Below are positions 1 to 8,751 of a DNA stretch of 64,000 nt, piece by piece (the stretch's first letter is position 1; the number at the start of each line of letters is the position of its first letter). The position numbers and the translations under genes are program-made. Origin of the DNA: Candidatus Omnitrophota bacterium. GTDB taxonomy: Bacteria; Omnitrophota; Gorgyraeia; Zapsychrales; Zapsychraceae. The stretch covers positions 76,669 to 140,668 of the forward strand of contig JAGQKV010000013.1 in the NCBI GenBank assembly GCA_020429915.1, in the 5' to 3' direction. The notes beneath the pieces are model-generated. The model did no database searches. It saw only the letters and a list, made by a program, of their open reading frames with translations, and was not told where the DNA came from.

Positions 1-3000
1 TTTTCCGTATCCGAATAAAAACGCAGTCCGGGGATGTCGAGCTGCCGGCCGCGATCAACATTTTCCTGGTAGTATTGGCGGACGCGCGCCCACAGTAGAC
101 GTGCCCGGGCGTGAGCGGCCACCGGGAACTTGATGCGCACGCGCCGGTGAAAGATCTCACCGTTGGGCATGATGAAGATCAGCTGACGCAGATCACGGTC
201 CTTGCCGAGCATGCGCAGTGACTTGACAAAGTCGAGGGCGAATTGTTCCCGGCGGGCGTGCTCGTGCATATTGCGGAAGTCGAGCAGGAAGCCGACGTTC
301 TGTCCGTAGAGGCTGGCCGATTTGCGGACGAGCGGTTCGTTGTTGACCGCCCGGGCCGTGGCGCGCCAGTCGATGCGTGTGATGTCGTCTCCGAAGACGT
401 ACCTGTCGAGACGGTCGAAGTCCACGTCCTCGTGATAATTCTGCACGGCCCGATGGGACACCATGGGTTTGCGCAGTGTCAGGCGCGCTCCCGCCGCGTT
501 GATGCCCGCGTGGACCTGATCCTCCAAGGCGTCGAGAAACGCTGCGTCGTCCTCGTACTCCACCGTTTCCCGGACCGCCTCCGATTGAAACTCGATCATG
601 ATGCGTTTAAAGTCCTCCAGGAAGTTCTCAAGCGGTGTGTCTACGCGGAGGGAGAGGCACAATGCCCGCAGGCGCGAGTTGAACGCCTCGCGCTGATGAA
701 AAGGCCGCTGCCGCGGCATGAGCCACGCCCAGCGCGCCATGACCGGACCGATGAAGGGGAGCCAGAAGAGCAGGTTGTGCCGCCGGGTGCGGACCTGTGA
801 GCGGGACGGCTGCCACGGGGCCAGGGTCAGGCAGACGTCAAACAGGACCCGGCGTTTTTTGTCCGCCGCGGCCTTGAACGAGGCGATATCGGCGATCAGT
901 TCTTCCTCCAGGAAGGCCGGCGGTTTTTGAAAGTAGCGGGCCAATAGTGAGCGTTCTCCCTGTTCCTCGCCGGTCGAACGGCCGTCGCTCCACGGGTTGG
1001 CGTCATAGATTTCGTTGATGATCTTCTGCGGAAGGACGCCGCTGTACTTGCGTCTGCGCAAAGGCGAACCCAGCCACTGAATGAGCATCAACAGGCCTTC
1101 CACGAGGACGAAAATCAGGATCGAAGAGACCAATGACTCGAGAGAATCGCGGCGCTTGGTCGTCGCGCCCGGATGCAGGGTGATATAAATCACGGCCTTG
1201 ATAAAAGACCATAAATCCTTGGGAGTGGCGGCGTCCTGCGGCCCGTCGCGGATAAAGCGGGTGCTGCCTTCGTCGGTGAAGTCGCCGTTGCCGAGAGTGT
1301 CGATGGTAAAGTGGACCGTGGGCGGTCCGTGGGCGCCGGCCACCACTTCCTCGGCATTGGTGAAGTGGCCGCGATATGTCCCGCCGCCCGCGGTGGATAA
1401 ATATTTGGCGGAATTCAGATAGAGTTCACGTCCGGCCGCGCGCAGATCCTTCGCGGATAATGTGATAACCCAGTTCACCACCCGGGTCACATCGCGCGGG
1501 CGGAAGTCGTCATGGATCAGGGGCAGGTCCTGGTTCGGTCCGCCGGAATACATCACCAAGCCGTTGAGGATCCCTTTGGCCGCCTGGACATAGAGGTCGC
1601 GCGGATCGCCGACCGACACCTTGCGGATGAGTTCACCGCGGACATAACGGACAGGATCGTCGGCAAAGATCACCGGCATGAGCATGGCGTGCACCTCGAC
1701 GTTCGCAGGGTAGGGCTGCTTGCCGAACTTGTTGCGCATTTGATCGAGGGAGTGGCCGAATTCGTGCCACGCGGTCCAGCGCGCATCGGCTGCGATATGG
1801 TTGAAGACGATCGCGTATTGCCCTTCGAAATAGCCGGCCCGGTCATGGAAGGGGTAGGTCTTGCCTTCGATGATGTGCGCGACCAGGGGGATGTTGGCCG
1901 CGTGACTGTACCAGGGGACATTGAGCCCGAGCTGTTCCATGTGGGTGTCTTCAAAATAGTATTCGCCGATGATTCTCTCGGGATACAGGAAGACATAGGG
2001 GTGGTTTTTGTACAGGGACAGAAAGAGAAAAGGGAAAACACCTTTATCCGTGAAGGCCCGACGTAACATCAAAGTATGGAGGCGGAAGTGCGACTCGGTC
2101 ATTTTGTCCGAGGAGAACATCGCCGTCAGGCTGTGCAGGTGATGATGGATGTCGTCGTCGTAGTTGCGGGCGGTATCGAGGATGCGGTCCTTGAAACGGC
2201 CGGACGTCTTGCGGTCCGTAAGTAAGAGGAAGTAACCCTTCAGCACGTTCTCCGCAAAGAACAGCGCGCGTTCCTGCTCGTTGGCGAATGTGCCTTCTTC
2301 AAATTCGCGTGCCTTGTCCAGGAGGCCTTCCTCGGTGTAGGTCCGGTTGATGGTCACGATCTGATCGGCAAAGAATTTACGCCGTTGACGCATCCGGCGG
2401 GCGGCCGGATCGAAGCCGAATAACTTCTGAGCGCCTGTGCTGAAGCCGTCCCAAAGATCATTGTCGATGCGCGAGGTCTGCAGAAAATAGATGATGCCGG
2501 CCGCGGCCGCGGCCAGCGCCAGGGCGATCAGGGCCTGGCGGGTGCGCCGGCGTAAGAACTTAGTGTGCAGATCCTTGCCGAACCGTTCCGACACGGCACG
2601 GTCCACGTCATCTTCCCGTGCGGAGCCGGGGAGGTAGCCGCGGATCCAGTCTTCCACGCGGCGCACGAGCATGCCGCGTTTAAACTCAGCCCCGGGGCCG
2701 GGATCGGATACACCGGCGGCAAACAGATGCTGCGCGGACTCACGATAAATGACGCGTTCGAAGAGGCGGTCGATTCGCAGACAGGCGGTATTGACGGTGT
2801 CGGCGGACTGGTCGCGGACGGTCTCGATCAGCCGGCGGTTCAGCGTGCGCCACGCCGCAGAGCCGTGATCGCTGGCGTCGCGTTGTTGCTTCAGAGCGAA
2901 AACAGCGGAGCAGTCGTCCGCAGTTGTCGCGTTTCCGGCCGCAAGGGCCTCCCATGCGGTTGCGGCTTCCTCTTTAATGGATGCCGGAGTGAGCTTGCGC

Positions 3001-3356
3001 GCGCGCCGTTTGCGCCGAGCGGTGATGGTATCGTCACCGGACATGTCCAGAGCGATCGCCAGCCACATCCGCGCGTCTTTGTTGATGCGTTCCAGCTCGT
3101 GACCGTAATTTTCCAGCAGGCGGTCGAGGGCGGTGGACGCGTCGTTTTGCAAAAACTGGAGGGAATATGTGTAGGCCACCAGGGCCTCATATGCGGCGGC
3201 GCAGTCGGCGAGATGGTCCGTGGAGATCCGCCGGCCGGCAACCGCCGCGCGCAGGGCCGCCATCCACCGCCGTTCGAGTGCGCGGATATCGCGGATGCAC
3301 TTCAAACCGGACAGGCGGTTCTCACGGACGGAAGATGATGAGGCGGTGGCCTGCAT
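1..3356 (-). CDS. Membrane-anchored HExxH metallopeptidase fused to a DUF58 domain (partial, 3' end outside window)
   Basis: The minus-strand frame starting at the ATG at 3356 stays open to the left edge, giving at least 1,118 residues. A first membrane segment (about 274-291, Ala/Ile/Leu rich) follows a basic Arg-Arg-Arg stretch. The next 440 residues hold the zinc-peptidase motif HEFGH (H531, E532, H535). A second membrane segment lies at about 738-760. The C-terminal part has the DUF58 hallmark, Gly-Asp-Asp then RIDW (W997), followed by an Ala-Arg pair and a hydrophobic strand ending in LLDF. I infer a periplasmic peptidase domain and cytoplasmic flanks. DUF58 proteins usually work with MoxR-type AAA+ ATPases, which may lie to the left. 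The start overlaps the LamG gene stop by one base (TAATG), so translation is probably coupled. The peptidase family is not identified. Confidence 0.8.
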   Translation of the reverse strand, partial: MQATASSSSVRENRLSGLKCIRDIRALERRWMAALRAAVAGRRISTDHLADCAAAYEALVAYTYSLQFLQNDASTALDRLLENYGHELERINKDARMWLAIALDMSGDDTITARRKRRARKLTPASIKEEAATAWEALAAGNATTADDCSAVFALKQQRDASDHGSAAWRTLNRRLIETVRDQSADTVNTACLRIDRLFERVIYRESAQHLFAAGVSDPGPGAEFKRGMLVRRVEDWIRGYLPGSAREDDVDRAVSERFGKDLHTKFLRRRTRQALIALALAAAAAGIIYFLQTSRIDNDLWDGFSTGAQKLFGFDPAARRMRQRRKFFADQIVTINRTYTEEGLLDKAREFEEGTFANEQERALFFAENVLKGYFLLLTDRKTSGRFKDRILDTARNYDDDIHHHLHSLTAMFSSDKMTESHFRLHTLMLRRAFTDKGVFPFLFLSLYKNHPYVFLYPERIIGEYYFEDTHMEQLGLNVPWYSHAANIPLVAHIIEGKTYPFHDRAGYFEGQYAIVFNHIAADARWTAWHEFGHSLDQMRNKFGKQPYPANVEVHAMLMPVIFADDPVRYVRGELIRKVSVGDPRDLYVQAAKGILNGLVMYSGGPNQDLPLIHDDFRPRDVTRVVNWVITLSAKDLRAAGRELYLNSAKYLSTAGGGTYRGHFTNAEEVVAGAHGPPTVHFTIDTLGNGDFTDEGSTRFIRDGPQDAATPKDLWSFIKAVIYITLHPGATTKRRDSLESLVSSILIFVLVEGLLMLIQWLGSPLRRRKYSGVLPQKIINEIYDANPWSDGRSTGEEQGERSLLARYFQKPPAFLEEELIADIASFKAAADKKRRVLFDVCLTLAPWQPSRSQVRTRRHNLLFWLPFIGPVMARWAWLMPRQRPFHQREAFNSRLRALCLSLRVDTPLENFLEDFKRIMIEFQSEAVRETVEYEDDAAFLDALEDQVHAGINAAGARLTLRKPMVSHRAVQNYHEDVDFDRLDRYVFGDDITRIDWRATARAVNNEPLVRKSASLYGQNVGFLLDFRNMHEHARREQFALDFVKSLRMLGKDRDLRQLIFIMPNGEIFHRRVRIKFPVAAHARARLLWARVRQYYQENVDRGRQLDIPGLRFYSDTE

Positions 3357-4060
3357 TATTGATTGCCCTCCTCGATGATCGCGCGGATTTGTTGGGCGCT
3401 CAGCGCGCGATCGTAAATACGCACATCATCGATGAGGCCGTGGAACGGCCGGCGGCCGTCCGGGTTGCGGCCGATCCACACCGGGATGCGGGGATCCATG
3501 GCCACGCGGCCGGTTTTGGAGGTCTTGCCGACCTCGACGCCGTCCTTGAAAAGGCGCATGTGCCGGCCGTCGTAGGTCGCGGCGACGTGAATCCATTCGC
3601 CGGCGTAGAGATGGCCGAGCGGCGCGATATAAGTCTTGGTCGGAAAGCCGTCATCGGTCTTCAGTCGGAAGCGCAGCCGGGCGCCGTGTTGATCAAAGGT
3701 GCTGAGCATAAAGATGTGGTCGTTTCCCGCGGTGCTGGTGGATTTGGAGATGATGCGCGCGTCGTGGACGCGGAAGGAGTAGGCGAGCATCCATGCCATC
3801 ATGGTTATTTCGCCGGAATCGATGTCCAGGTTGCCGAGGCTGATAAAGTCATCCTGGCCGTCGAAGCTCATCGAACGGCCGCGGATCCCGCGAAACGGCG
3901 CCGCCCCGTGCACCCGGCCTTCACGGCCGCTACCCGTGACCTCGTGTGCGTCGCCGTCGTCAAAGGTGTAATGCGCGACAGGGGATGGGAGTTCAGCGCG
4001 GGCCTGCAGGACAGGCCCGGAAAGGGTGAGGCACAGCAACAAGATTAAACGTTTTACCAT
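3356..4060 (-). CDS. Exported LamG/concanavalin A-like lectin domain protein
   Basis: This 234-residue protein has a Sec signal peptide (MVKRLILLLCLTLSG, cleavage probably after ARA near residue 22). The rest is one LamG-type jelly-roll domain: an N-terminal HYTFDDGD strand, SFDGQDDFISLG, an EWIHVAATYDG strand, a FKDGVEVG hairpin and a C-terminal GLIDDVRIYDRAL. Such domains bind carbohydrates or calcium in other proteins; the ligand here is unknown. Its stop overlaps the start of the peptidase-DUF58 gene, so the two form an operon and may act together at the cell envelope. A promoter with a recurring extended -10 lies about 55 bases upstream. Confidence 0.85.
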   Translation of the reverse strand: MVKRLILLLCLTLSGPVLQARAELPSPVAHYTFDDGDAHEVTGSGREGRVHGAAPFRGIRGRSMSFDGQDDFISLGNLDIDSGEITMMAWMLAYSFRVHDARIISKSTSTAGNDHIFMLSTFDQHGARLRFRLKTDDGFPTKTYIAPLGHLYAGEWIHVAATYDGRHMRLFKDGVEVGKTSKTGRVAMDPRIPVWIGRNPDGRRPFHGLIDDVRIYDRALSAQQIRAIIEEGNQ

Positions 4061-4115
4061 AAACCGCTGAGGCGTTTGTAGGTCTCGGGTGAAGAACGGT
4101 ATTCCTGCCGGGACT

Positions 4116-4143
4116 ATTGTACCAGAGATGCGGGACAGGGGAA
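4116..4143 (-). promoter_or_regulatory. Promoter of the LamG/peptidase-DUF58 operon
   Basis: On the minus strand TACAAT (4121-4116) is preceded by CATCTCTGG, and a TTCCCC hexamer lies 16 bases further upstream. The same CATCTCTG plus -10 arrangement occurs upstream of the genes starting at 7613 and 13790, at nearly the same distance from the start codon. Confidence 0.5.
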
Positions 4144-4172
4144 TTGAAAGTTTGGCGGAGGTCCGCTGAGGC

Positions 4173-4910
4173 TCAGCGCCTGCGCCGACGCGTCAGCGCC
4201 GCGCCGGTCATCCCCATGCCGAAGAGCAGCAGACTGGCGGGTTCGGGGACTACGGTGCGGGTAAATCTTAAGTCATCTACGACAAAGGCGGAGTTGGAAC
4301 CGATTTCGATATAATTCAGCCCGGGTCCACGGGTTGTGTAGAGGCCGAAGAGGATCCCCGTATTGTCCTCGGTTTGCGGTCCCCCGGTATCGACGACCGT
4401 TGTGAAGACATTTATCGGCATGGATACCGCAACATCACCGGTATCCTCGTAGCCGATTCTGACGCCAAAGGCGATATCCTGGTCCAATTGATAGCCGCTG
4501 AAGAGGGCTCCGAGCCCCCGGACCGGTTCATCAAACATGAATTTTACAGTGCTGCGCTGACTGTCGGGAGATGTGACATAGCCGTTGCGACCGCTGTCCC
4601 AAACTCCATTGATGCCCAGATCCGTCATGCCGTTGCCCAATACGGCAGGAGGTGGATTGGTGTTCGGAGCAGCAAAGCCTGTGGCCGTGAAAGTGACGGC
4701 CTCCCCGCTGGCACCCCCGACATTGAGTGGTCCATTAGTAAGCAGGTCGACGTCACTGTACTCGCTGAAATCTATGTACTTCCAAGAGGGCGGAAATTCT
4801 CCGATATATATTAAACTTTGCGCATCCGGCAATTCCAGTACGTCCGCCGCGGCCGGACGAGCCAGGCCCGTGAATATACAAAATCCAAGAATGATAAGCT
4901 GTCTGTTCAT
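4173..4910 (-). CDS. PEP-CTERM sorting domain protein
   Basis: This 245-residue protein has a Sec signal peptide (MNRQLIILGFCIFTG, cleavage near PAAA) and a C-terminal sorting signal: VPEPASLLLFG, a short hydrophobic stretch, then RRRRR at the very end. PEP-CTERM proteins are cleaved and anchored or released by an exosortase, usually alongside exopolysaccharide export; no exosortase gene is in this window. The body (about 25-215) is beta-rich, with features such as RGLGALFSGYQ and VDDLRF seen in other PEP-CTERM surface proteins, but I recognise no enzyme domain. The C-terminal tag is almost identical to that of the next gene. Confidence 0.85.
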   Translation of the reverse strand: MNRQLIILGFCIFTGLARPAAADVLELPDAQSLIYIGEFPPSWKYIDFSEYSDVDLLTNGPLNVGGASGEAVTFTATGFAAPNTNPPPAVLGNGMTDLGINGVWDSGRNGYVTSPDSQRSTVKFMFDEPVRGLGALFSGYQLDQDIAFGVRIGYEDTGDVAVSMPINVFTTVVDTGGPQTEDNTGILFGLYTTRGPGLNYIEIGSNSAFVVDDLRFTRTVVPEPASLLLFGMGMTGAALTRRRRR

Positions 4911-4998
4911 GCCTACATGTTAGGCAGACCCAATCGATTCGTCAACAGGACGCCCTAGGACAACGTCGGAAATTCATTTTGCGTGTTTTTGGATGCGC

Positions 4999-5760
4999 TT
5001 AGCTGGCTGAACGAGATTTTCGCCGTCTGGCTATAGCTGCACCGGTCATGCCCATACCGAAGAGCAGCAGGCTGGCGGGTTCGGGGTTGGTGGTCTGTTG
5101 GATGACAGCATCACCGGCCGTGGCCGCGAAAACACCGGTAGGCGGTGTCGGAACGGTCGGTGACATGGGGCTGAAGAGTGATCCCAGGTTTGGGGCCACC
5201 GGTGCCACAGGCGTTTTCGGTCCTTGCGGTGGCGTTGGCGACCGGGGTAATAACGGTGTTTGCGGCGCCTGCGGCGGCTTGGGGCCGGGGGTTTCCTCGA
5301 GGATCGGCTCGGGAGCAATAAGAATCAGTTGGCCGATCAACGCATTATCCCAATTAGGATTGAAATCGTCGAAATAATCCGTGATGCCGAAATACCATTC
5401 GGTGGGCCATTGAAAACTGTCCGGACGGTACGGATCGAGATGGGAAATCGAGGTGCCTATGCGTTGGGGGGTGATGATGTCGTTTTCATCAACGTATTCC
5501 CGTGATAGCCAATGAATGTTGAATTGTGTTTCGGTGGGAAGAACATATTCTCCCAGATACAAGCTGTAGCGATTGCCTAATTCGGTGGGTTCTTTCTTGA
5601 ATTGCAGCCACAGCCGGCCTTCGCCCGCCGCCACGAACGACAGGTCCAGGGTATCCGTCAATCCCGGGGACGTGCTTAGGTCGCTAAGCATAAACGCGGC
5701 AAGGGCGGGTTTTGTTGCAATGGTGCACATCAATATGACAGTTAAAGCGATTCTTTTCAT
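4999..5760 (-). CDS. PEP-CTERM protein with a proline-rich linker
   Basis: This 253-residue protein has a signal peptide (MKRIALTVILMCTIATKPALA). A globular N-terminal domain (about 22-150) is followed by a Pro/Thr/Gly-rich low-complexity stretch (about 153-205) and the tag PEPASLLLFGMGMTGAA with a basic end. The linker suggests the folded part is held away from the cell surface. Its function is unknown. The tag matches the upstream PEP-CTERM protein over 17 residues, so the same exosortase probably processes both. No clear Shine-Dalgarno sequence precedes the start. Confidence 0.83.
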   Translation of the reverse strand: MKRIALTVILMCTIATKPALAAFMLSDLSTSPGLTDTLDLSFVAAGEGRLWLQFKKEPTELGNRYSLYLGEYVLPTETQFNIHWLSREYVDENDIITPQRIGTSISHLDPYRPDSFQWPTEWYFGITDYFDDFNPNWDNALIGQLILIAPEPILEETPGPKPPQAPQTPLLPRSPTPPQGPKTPVAPVAPNLGSLFSPMSPTVPTPPTGVFAATAGDAVIQQTTNPEPASLLLFGMGMTGAAIARRRKSRSAS

Positions 5761-5814
5761 AATATCCGCCTACGCATCCGTGTCAAAAAAGGTCATGAGT
5801 CAGGAAGTATAACA

Positions 5815-5880
5815 TGCACATATAGATGTGAAATTGGATTAAATTGCCAAATCCCGGGATAATTTTGTGATATATGTGCA
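5815..5880. repeat. Perfect 10-base inverted repeat in an intergenic region
   Basis: TGCACATATA (5815-5824) and its exact complement TATATGTGCA (5871-5880) flank an AT-rich stretch between the LysE-type gene and the second PEP-CTERM gene. It could be a regulator-binding pair or a long hairpin for the PEP-CTERM gene. No T-run follows, so it is not a typical terminator. Confidence 0.45.
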
Positions 5881-5921
5881 CAGAGGCCAATCTGCTGACA
5901 GGACTGTGACGGACTGTCCGG

Positions 5922-6548
5922 TTACTGCACGAACCCGTGCATAAAAATCAACACCCCGAAGAAGATCAGGGCGATGCCGGTGACGTGGTTGAGGATCTTG
6001 TGGATGAGTTCGGGGGAGGATTTTTTGTAGATGTGCAGGAGGTTGTTCAGGATGCCCCAGAATACGAGCGTCCCGATGACCACGCTGACGGCGAATTCCG
6101 CGTCGAAGGTGGGGTCCAGTTTGTGTTCGAGGACGCCCAGCGCGGTCAGGATGATGGTGAAGGTCACGAACGAAAAGGGATTGAGGATGGTGAAGAGGAA
6201 GGTGGCGGTGAAGTCCTGCCAGTACGACTTGTCGGAGGACGGCACCGGCGGGGCCTCGCTGACCCGGCGGTTGGTGAAGGACTTAGCCCCCAGAATGATC
6301 AGCAGCCCGCCGCCGATGAATTCGAAATAGGTCTCCAGCCGGGTGAGGATGTCGCCGAATTCCTTCAGGCCGTAAAGAATACAAAAGACGACGATCCCGT
6401 AGGCCAGGGCGATCCCGGCGGCCGCCATCAGCCCGTGGATGCGGTCTTTCTCAATATTCTTGCGCAGGCACAGCATGCCGATCGGACCGACGGGTGAGGC
6501 GACGACAAGGCCGAGCACGAAGCCCTTCAACAAGGTGGAGACAAGCAT
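5922..6548 (-). CDS. LysE/RhtB family amino-acid exporter
   Basis: From the ATG at 6548 this encodes 208 residues. The N-terminal helix has the family pattern GFVLGLVVASPVGPIGMLC, and several more hydrophobic helices follow (for example GIALAYGIVVFCIL, GGGLLIILGAK, FLFTILNPFSFVTF). LysE proteins export amino acids or similar small molecules through the inner membrane. A longer reading from a TTG at 6569 adds seven residues but sits on AT-rich promoter-like sequence, so I prefer the ATG. The substrate cannot be read from the sequence. Confidence 0.85.
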   Translation of the reverse strand: MLVSTLLKGFVLGLVVASPVGPIGMLCLRKNIEKDRIHGLMAAAGIALAYGIVVFCILYGLKEFGDILTRLETYFEFIGGGLLIILGAKSFTNRRVSEAPPVPSSDKSYWQDFTATFLFTILNPFSFVTFTIILTALGVLEHKLDPTFDAEFAVSVVIGTLVFWGILNNLLHIYKKSSPELIHKILNHVTGIALIFFGVLIFMHGFVQ

Positions 6549-6605
6549 GACATCTCTATTATATGGCAATTCGCGGTACAGGAAAGGGAGATCCGCGTAA
6601 AAATC

Positions 6606-7613
6606 CTAATAGATGTAACACGAATTGTACTGAAAATGCCCGCCCTTTTTTGCCTCGCATTCGCGTTTGTTCATAGCGCCGAAGATGTTTTTCCACATTC
6701 TGGCCTCGGCTTCGTAAGGATCTTCCTCTTCGCGCGGGCTTAACAGGGCCTTGAGGTTGCGGTTGGCCTCGGCCCAGTCCTTGTTGTATTGTTCGACGTA
6801 CCCGGTGATGTCGTGCTTGATGCGTTGGCCGGTAAGGGCGTGGTAGGTGTATCCGCCCGGTCCGCGCGGTTTGAGCATCCATGCCGCGCGCCGCTCCTTC
6901 CATAAGGTCATGCTCGCCTCACGCAGCTGGCCGACCATGCCGTCCTGGCGTGCTTTACGGATGACCACCGGCAGATCGAGAAAGTCCACCGGGTAGGCCG
7001 CGTCACCCCAGTTGGCCTTGGTCACCGGCCGGGGGGTGATACTCACGGCGTTGACGGTCACCATCAAACCGGCGCCGTCGGCCGGCGAAATATAGTGGAA
7101 CACCACCTGATACGCCCGGCCCTGGCTGTAGGGGATTTCCTGCACATTGAGCAGGGCGGGAAAGGCATCGCCGCGCCACGGCAGGGCGTAGTGCGCGTAG
7201 ATCTGCCGGGACAGTGCGGGCAGATTAGCCGGCAGGTATGTCTCGCCGTCGACCACGGTGGGGAAGAACGGTCCGGGCCGCCGCTGCCAGGTGCCGTCGC
7301 CGAGCTTGCCGCGCATCCAGAGTCTGTCGCCGGTGATCGTGTAGTCGCCGCCGTCGTTGTTTTGCGGCCCGGCGTCGCTGATCGACGTGAATTTCCCGCC
7401 GGCCGCGTCGATCCGTCCGGTATGGACCTGGTTACCGATGTACAGCACAAACGATCCGTCCTCCCGGTACTCGACCACCGGCCCCGGACCGGCGGGAGTC
7501 TCCAGCTGCCAGACGCCTACCAGCGGATTGCCGCCGGCAGCCGTCGTAAAAGCGGCGGTGGTCGATAGGATGACAAATGTAATCGCGAGGGTGCGCATTG
7601 CATGTGACTTCAT
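6606..7613 (-). CDS. Exported protein, paralogue of the lipoprotein at 12642-13790
   Basis: This 335-residue protein has a signal peptide (MRTLAITFVILSTT from the second Met). Its N-terminal part (about 28-115) is lipocalin-like in pattern: LVGVWQLE, a string of beta strands, then LGDGTWQRR. A second domain (about 130-300) holds YISPADGAG, WGDAAYPVDFLDLP, AWMLKPRG and TGQRIKHDITGYVEQYN. The same blocks occur in order in the protein at 12642-13790. The C-terminal end has two cysteines that may pair. The function is unknown; the second domain ends with a PepSY-like mixture of short strands, but I cannot assign it. Confidence 0.8.
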   Translation of the reverse strand: MKSHAMRTLAITFVILSTTAAFTTAAGGNPLVGVWQLETPAGPGPVVEYREDGSFVLYIGNQVHTGRIDAAGGKFTSISDAGPQNNDGGDYTITGDRLWMRGKLGDGTWQRRPGPFFPTVVDGETYLPANLPALSRQIYAHYALPWRGDAFPALLNVQEIPYSQGRAYQVVFHYISPADGAGLMVTVNAVSITPRPVTKANWGDAAYPVDFLDLPVVIRKARQDGMVGQLREASMTLWKERRAAWMLKPRGPGGYTYHALTGQRIKHDITGYVEQYNKDWAEANRNLKALLSPREEEDPYEAEARMWKNIFGAMNKRECEAKKGGHFQYNSCYIY

Positions 7614-7665
7614 TGTGGGCCTGCCTTTCCAGCGAGTTTTTAAGGTGTGATGGTATCACGCAGCT

Positions 7666-7693
7666 ATTATAACAGAGATGGTGGGCAGGTAAA
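7666..7693 (-). promoter_or_regulatory. Promoter for the gene starting at 7613
   Basis: On the minus strand the order is TTTACC (7693-7688), a 16-base spacer ending in CATCTCTGT, and TATAAT (7671-7666). It lies about 53 bases before the start codon and matches the promoters at 4116 and 13838 in layout. Confidence 0.6.
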
Positions 7694-7790
7694 TGGGGCG
7701 AGAGTCAGATGGACTTTTCCTGTTACAGTCTTTCGACTGGCGATGATATCGTCCACTTTGGAAGGGACCTGTCGGATCTGAACTAAACAT

Positions 7791-7827
7791 AAAAAGGCCC
7801 TTGAAGGTGTGCCGCCTGCAAGGGCCT
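7791..7827 (-). terminator. Rho-independent terminator
   Basis: A perfect 9-bp stem (AGGCCCTTG at 7795-7803, CAAGGGCCT at 7819-7827) is followed on the minus strand by a run of T. It ends transcription of the gene at 7847-8593. Confidence 0.9.
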
Positions 7828-7846
7828 ACGTAGGCTGTCGGTGGGG

Positions 7847-8593
7847 TTACGGATTGACCTCAATCTCCTCGACGGTCATGCTCTGTTCGAAGGTGGTGGA
7901 CTCGCCGTTGGGGCGGGTGTTGGTGACCTCGCGGATCAGGGTGCTGTCTTCGCGATAAAGCTCGGTGTTCTGCCGCCAGGTCTTGCCGTCCTGGTTGGTC
8001 AGTTCGCGGGTGGTGCGCAGCCGGCCGTCTTCGACCTCAGAGCGGCTGTTGAACGTCCCGCTCTTGCCGGTGCCGGTGTTGTATCCGCCTTCCACAGTGC
8101 GCGCGCCGTCTTGGTAGCTGATCGTCTTCTCGCTGTCGAGTGTTTTCCCGCCCGGGCCGGTGTAGGTGGTGTCGACCGAGCGGGTGCCGTCGTCTTTGCG
8201 GACGGAGGTCCGGTCCACGGTGGAAGTCTTGCCGCGCGGTCCGGTCAACGTGCCTTGCTGCGTATAGGTTCCGGGTGCGGTCCCGGTGACGGTCCCTTCC
8301 CGGGAGAAGGTCTTACCGCCGGCGGTGGTGGTGGCGGAGCGGTAGTTGCCGGAACGGTTCTCTTTGTTCCAGTTGCGCTCGGCCTCGCGCCGGCCTTCGC
8401 CGCGTTCGGTCTGCCAGGTGGTCTTCTTCTTGAATTCCCCGGGTTTGCGGTTGATCTTTTTCTGGAAGTTGCCTTCGGTCCTGCGGCCCTGGAATTTGCC
8501 GGAAATCGTGCGTTCCTTGGCAGGGGCCGATCCGGCGCCCAGGCAGAGGGCCAGGAGGGTGGTTATACAGATGATGGTCGGCTTAGGTCTCAT
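7847..8593 (-). CDS. Exported Gly/Thr-rich repeat protein
   Basis: This 248-residue protein has a signal peptide (MRPKPTIICITTLLALCLG). The mature part is very polar, rich in Gly, Thr, Arg and Lys, and built from short strand-turn units such as TAGGKTF, TGPRGKT, TGPGGKT and TNQDGKTW spaced every 20-30 residues. It has no cysteine-rich or catalytic motif. The pattern suggests an elongated beta-solenoid or fibrous envelope protein. The gene sits alone with its own terminator. I do not recognise the family. Confidence 0.75.
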   Translation of the reverse strand: MRPKPTIICITTLLALCLGAGSAPAKERTISGKFQGRRTEGNFQKKINRKPGEFKKKTTWQTERGEGRREAERNWNKENRSGNYRSATTTAGGKTFSREGTVTGTAPGTYTQQGTLTGPRGKTSTVDRTSVRKDDGTRSVDTTYTGPGGKTLDSEKTISYQDGARTVEGGYNTGTGKSGTFNSRSEVEDGRLRTTRELTNQDGKTWRQNTELYREDSTLIREVTNTRPNGESTTFEQSMTVEEIEVNP

Positions 8594-8751
8594 GGGTGTC
8601 TCCTTCTCGGGTTCGCTTTTCCATTTTTACATAACGGTGAAATTTAGACAATGGGCTCTGGCGAAAGTTCCGGTAGGGGATAAAGAATCCGGGGGACTCT
8701 AAAGACGTTTCTGTTCACCCGTCTGCGGCTCCGGTGGCGCGCTGCCGCATT

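Noticed and set aside
2565..4048. Long plus-strand frames of 257 and 293 codons opposite the peptidase and LamG genes
   Set aside because: They have low-complexity, Arg/Ala/Gly-rich translations with no domain, and the minus-strand frames carry clear motifs.
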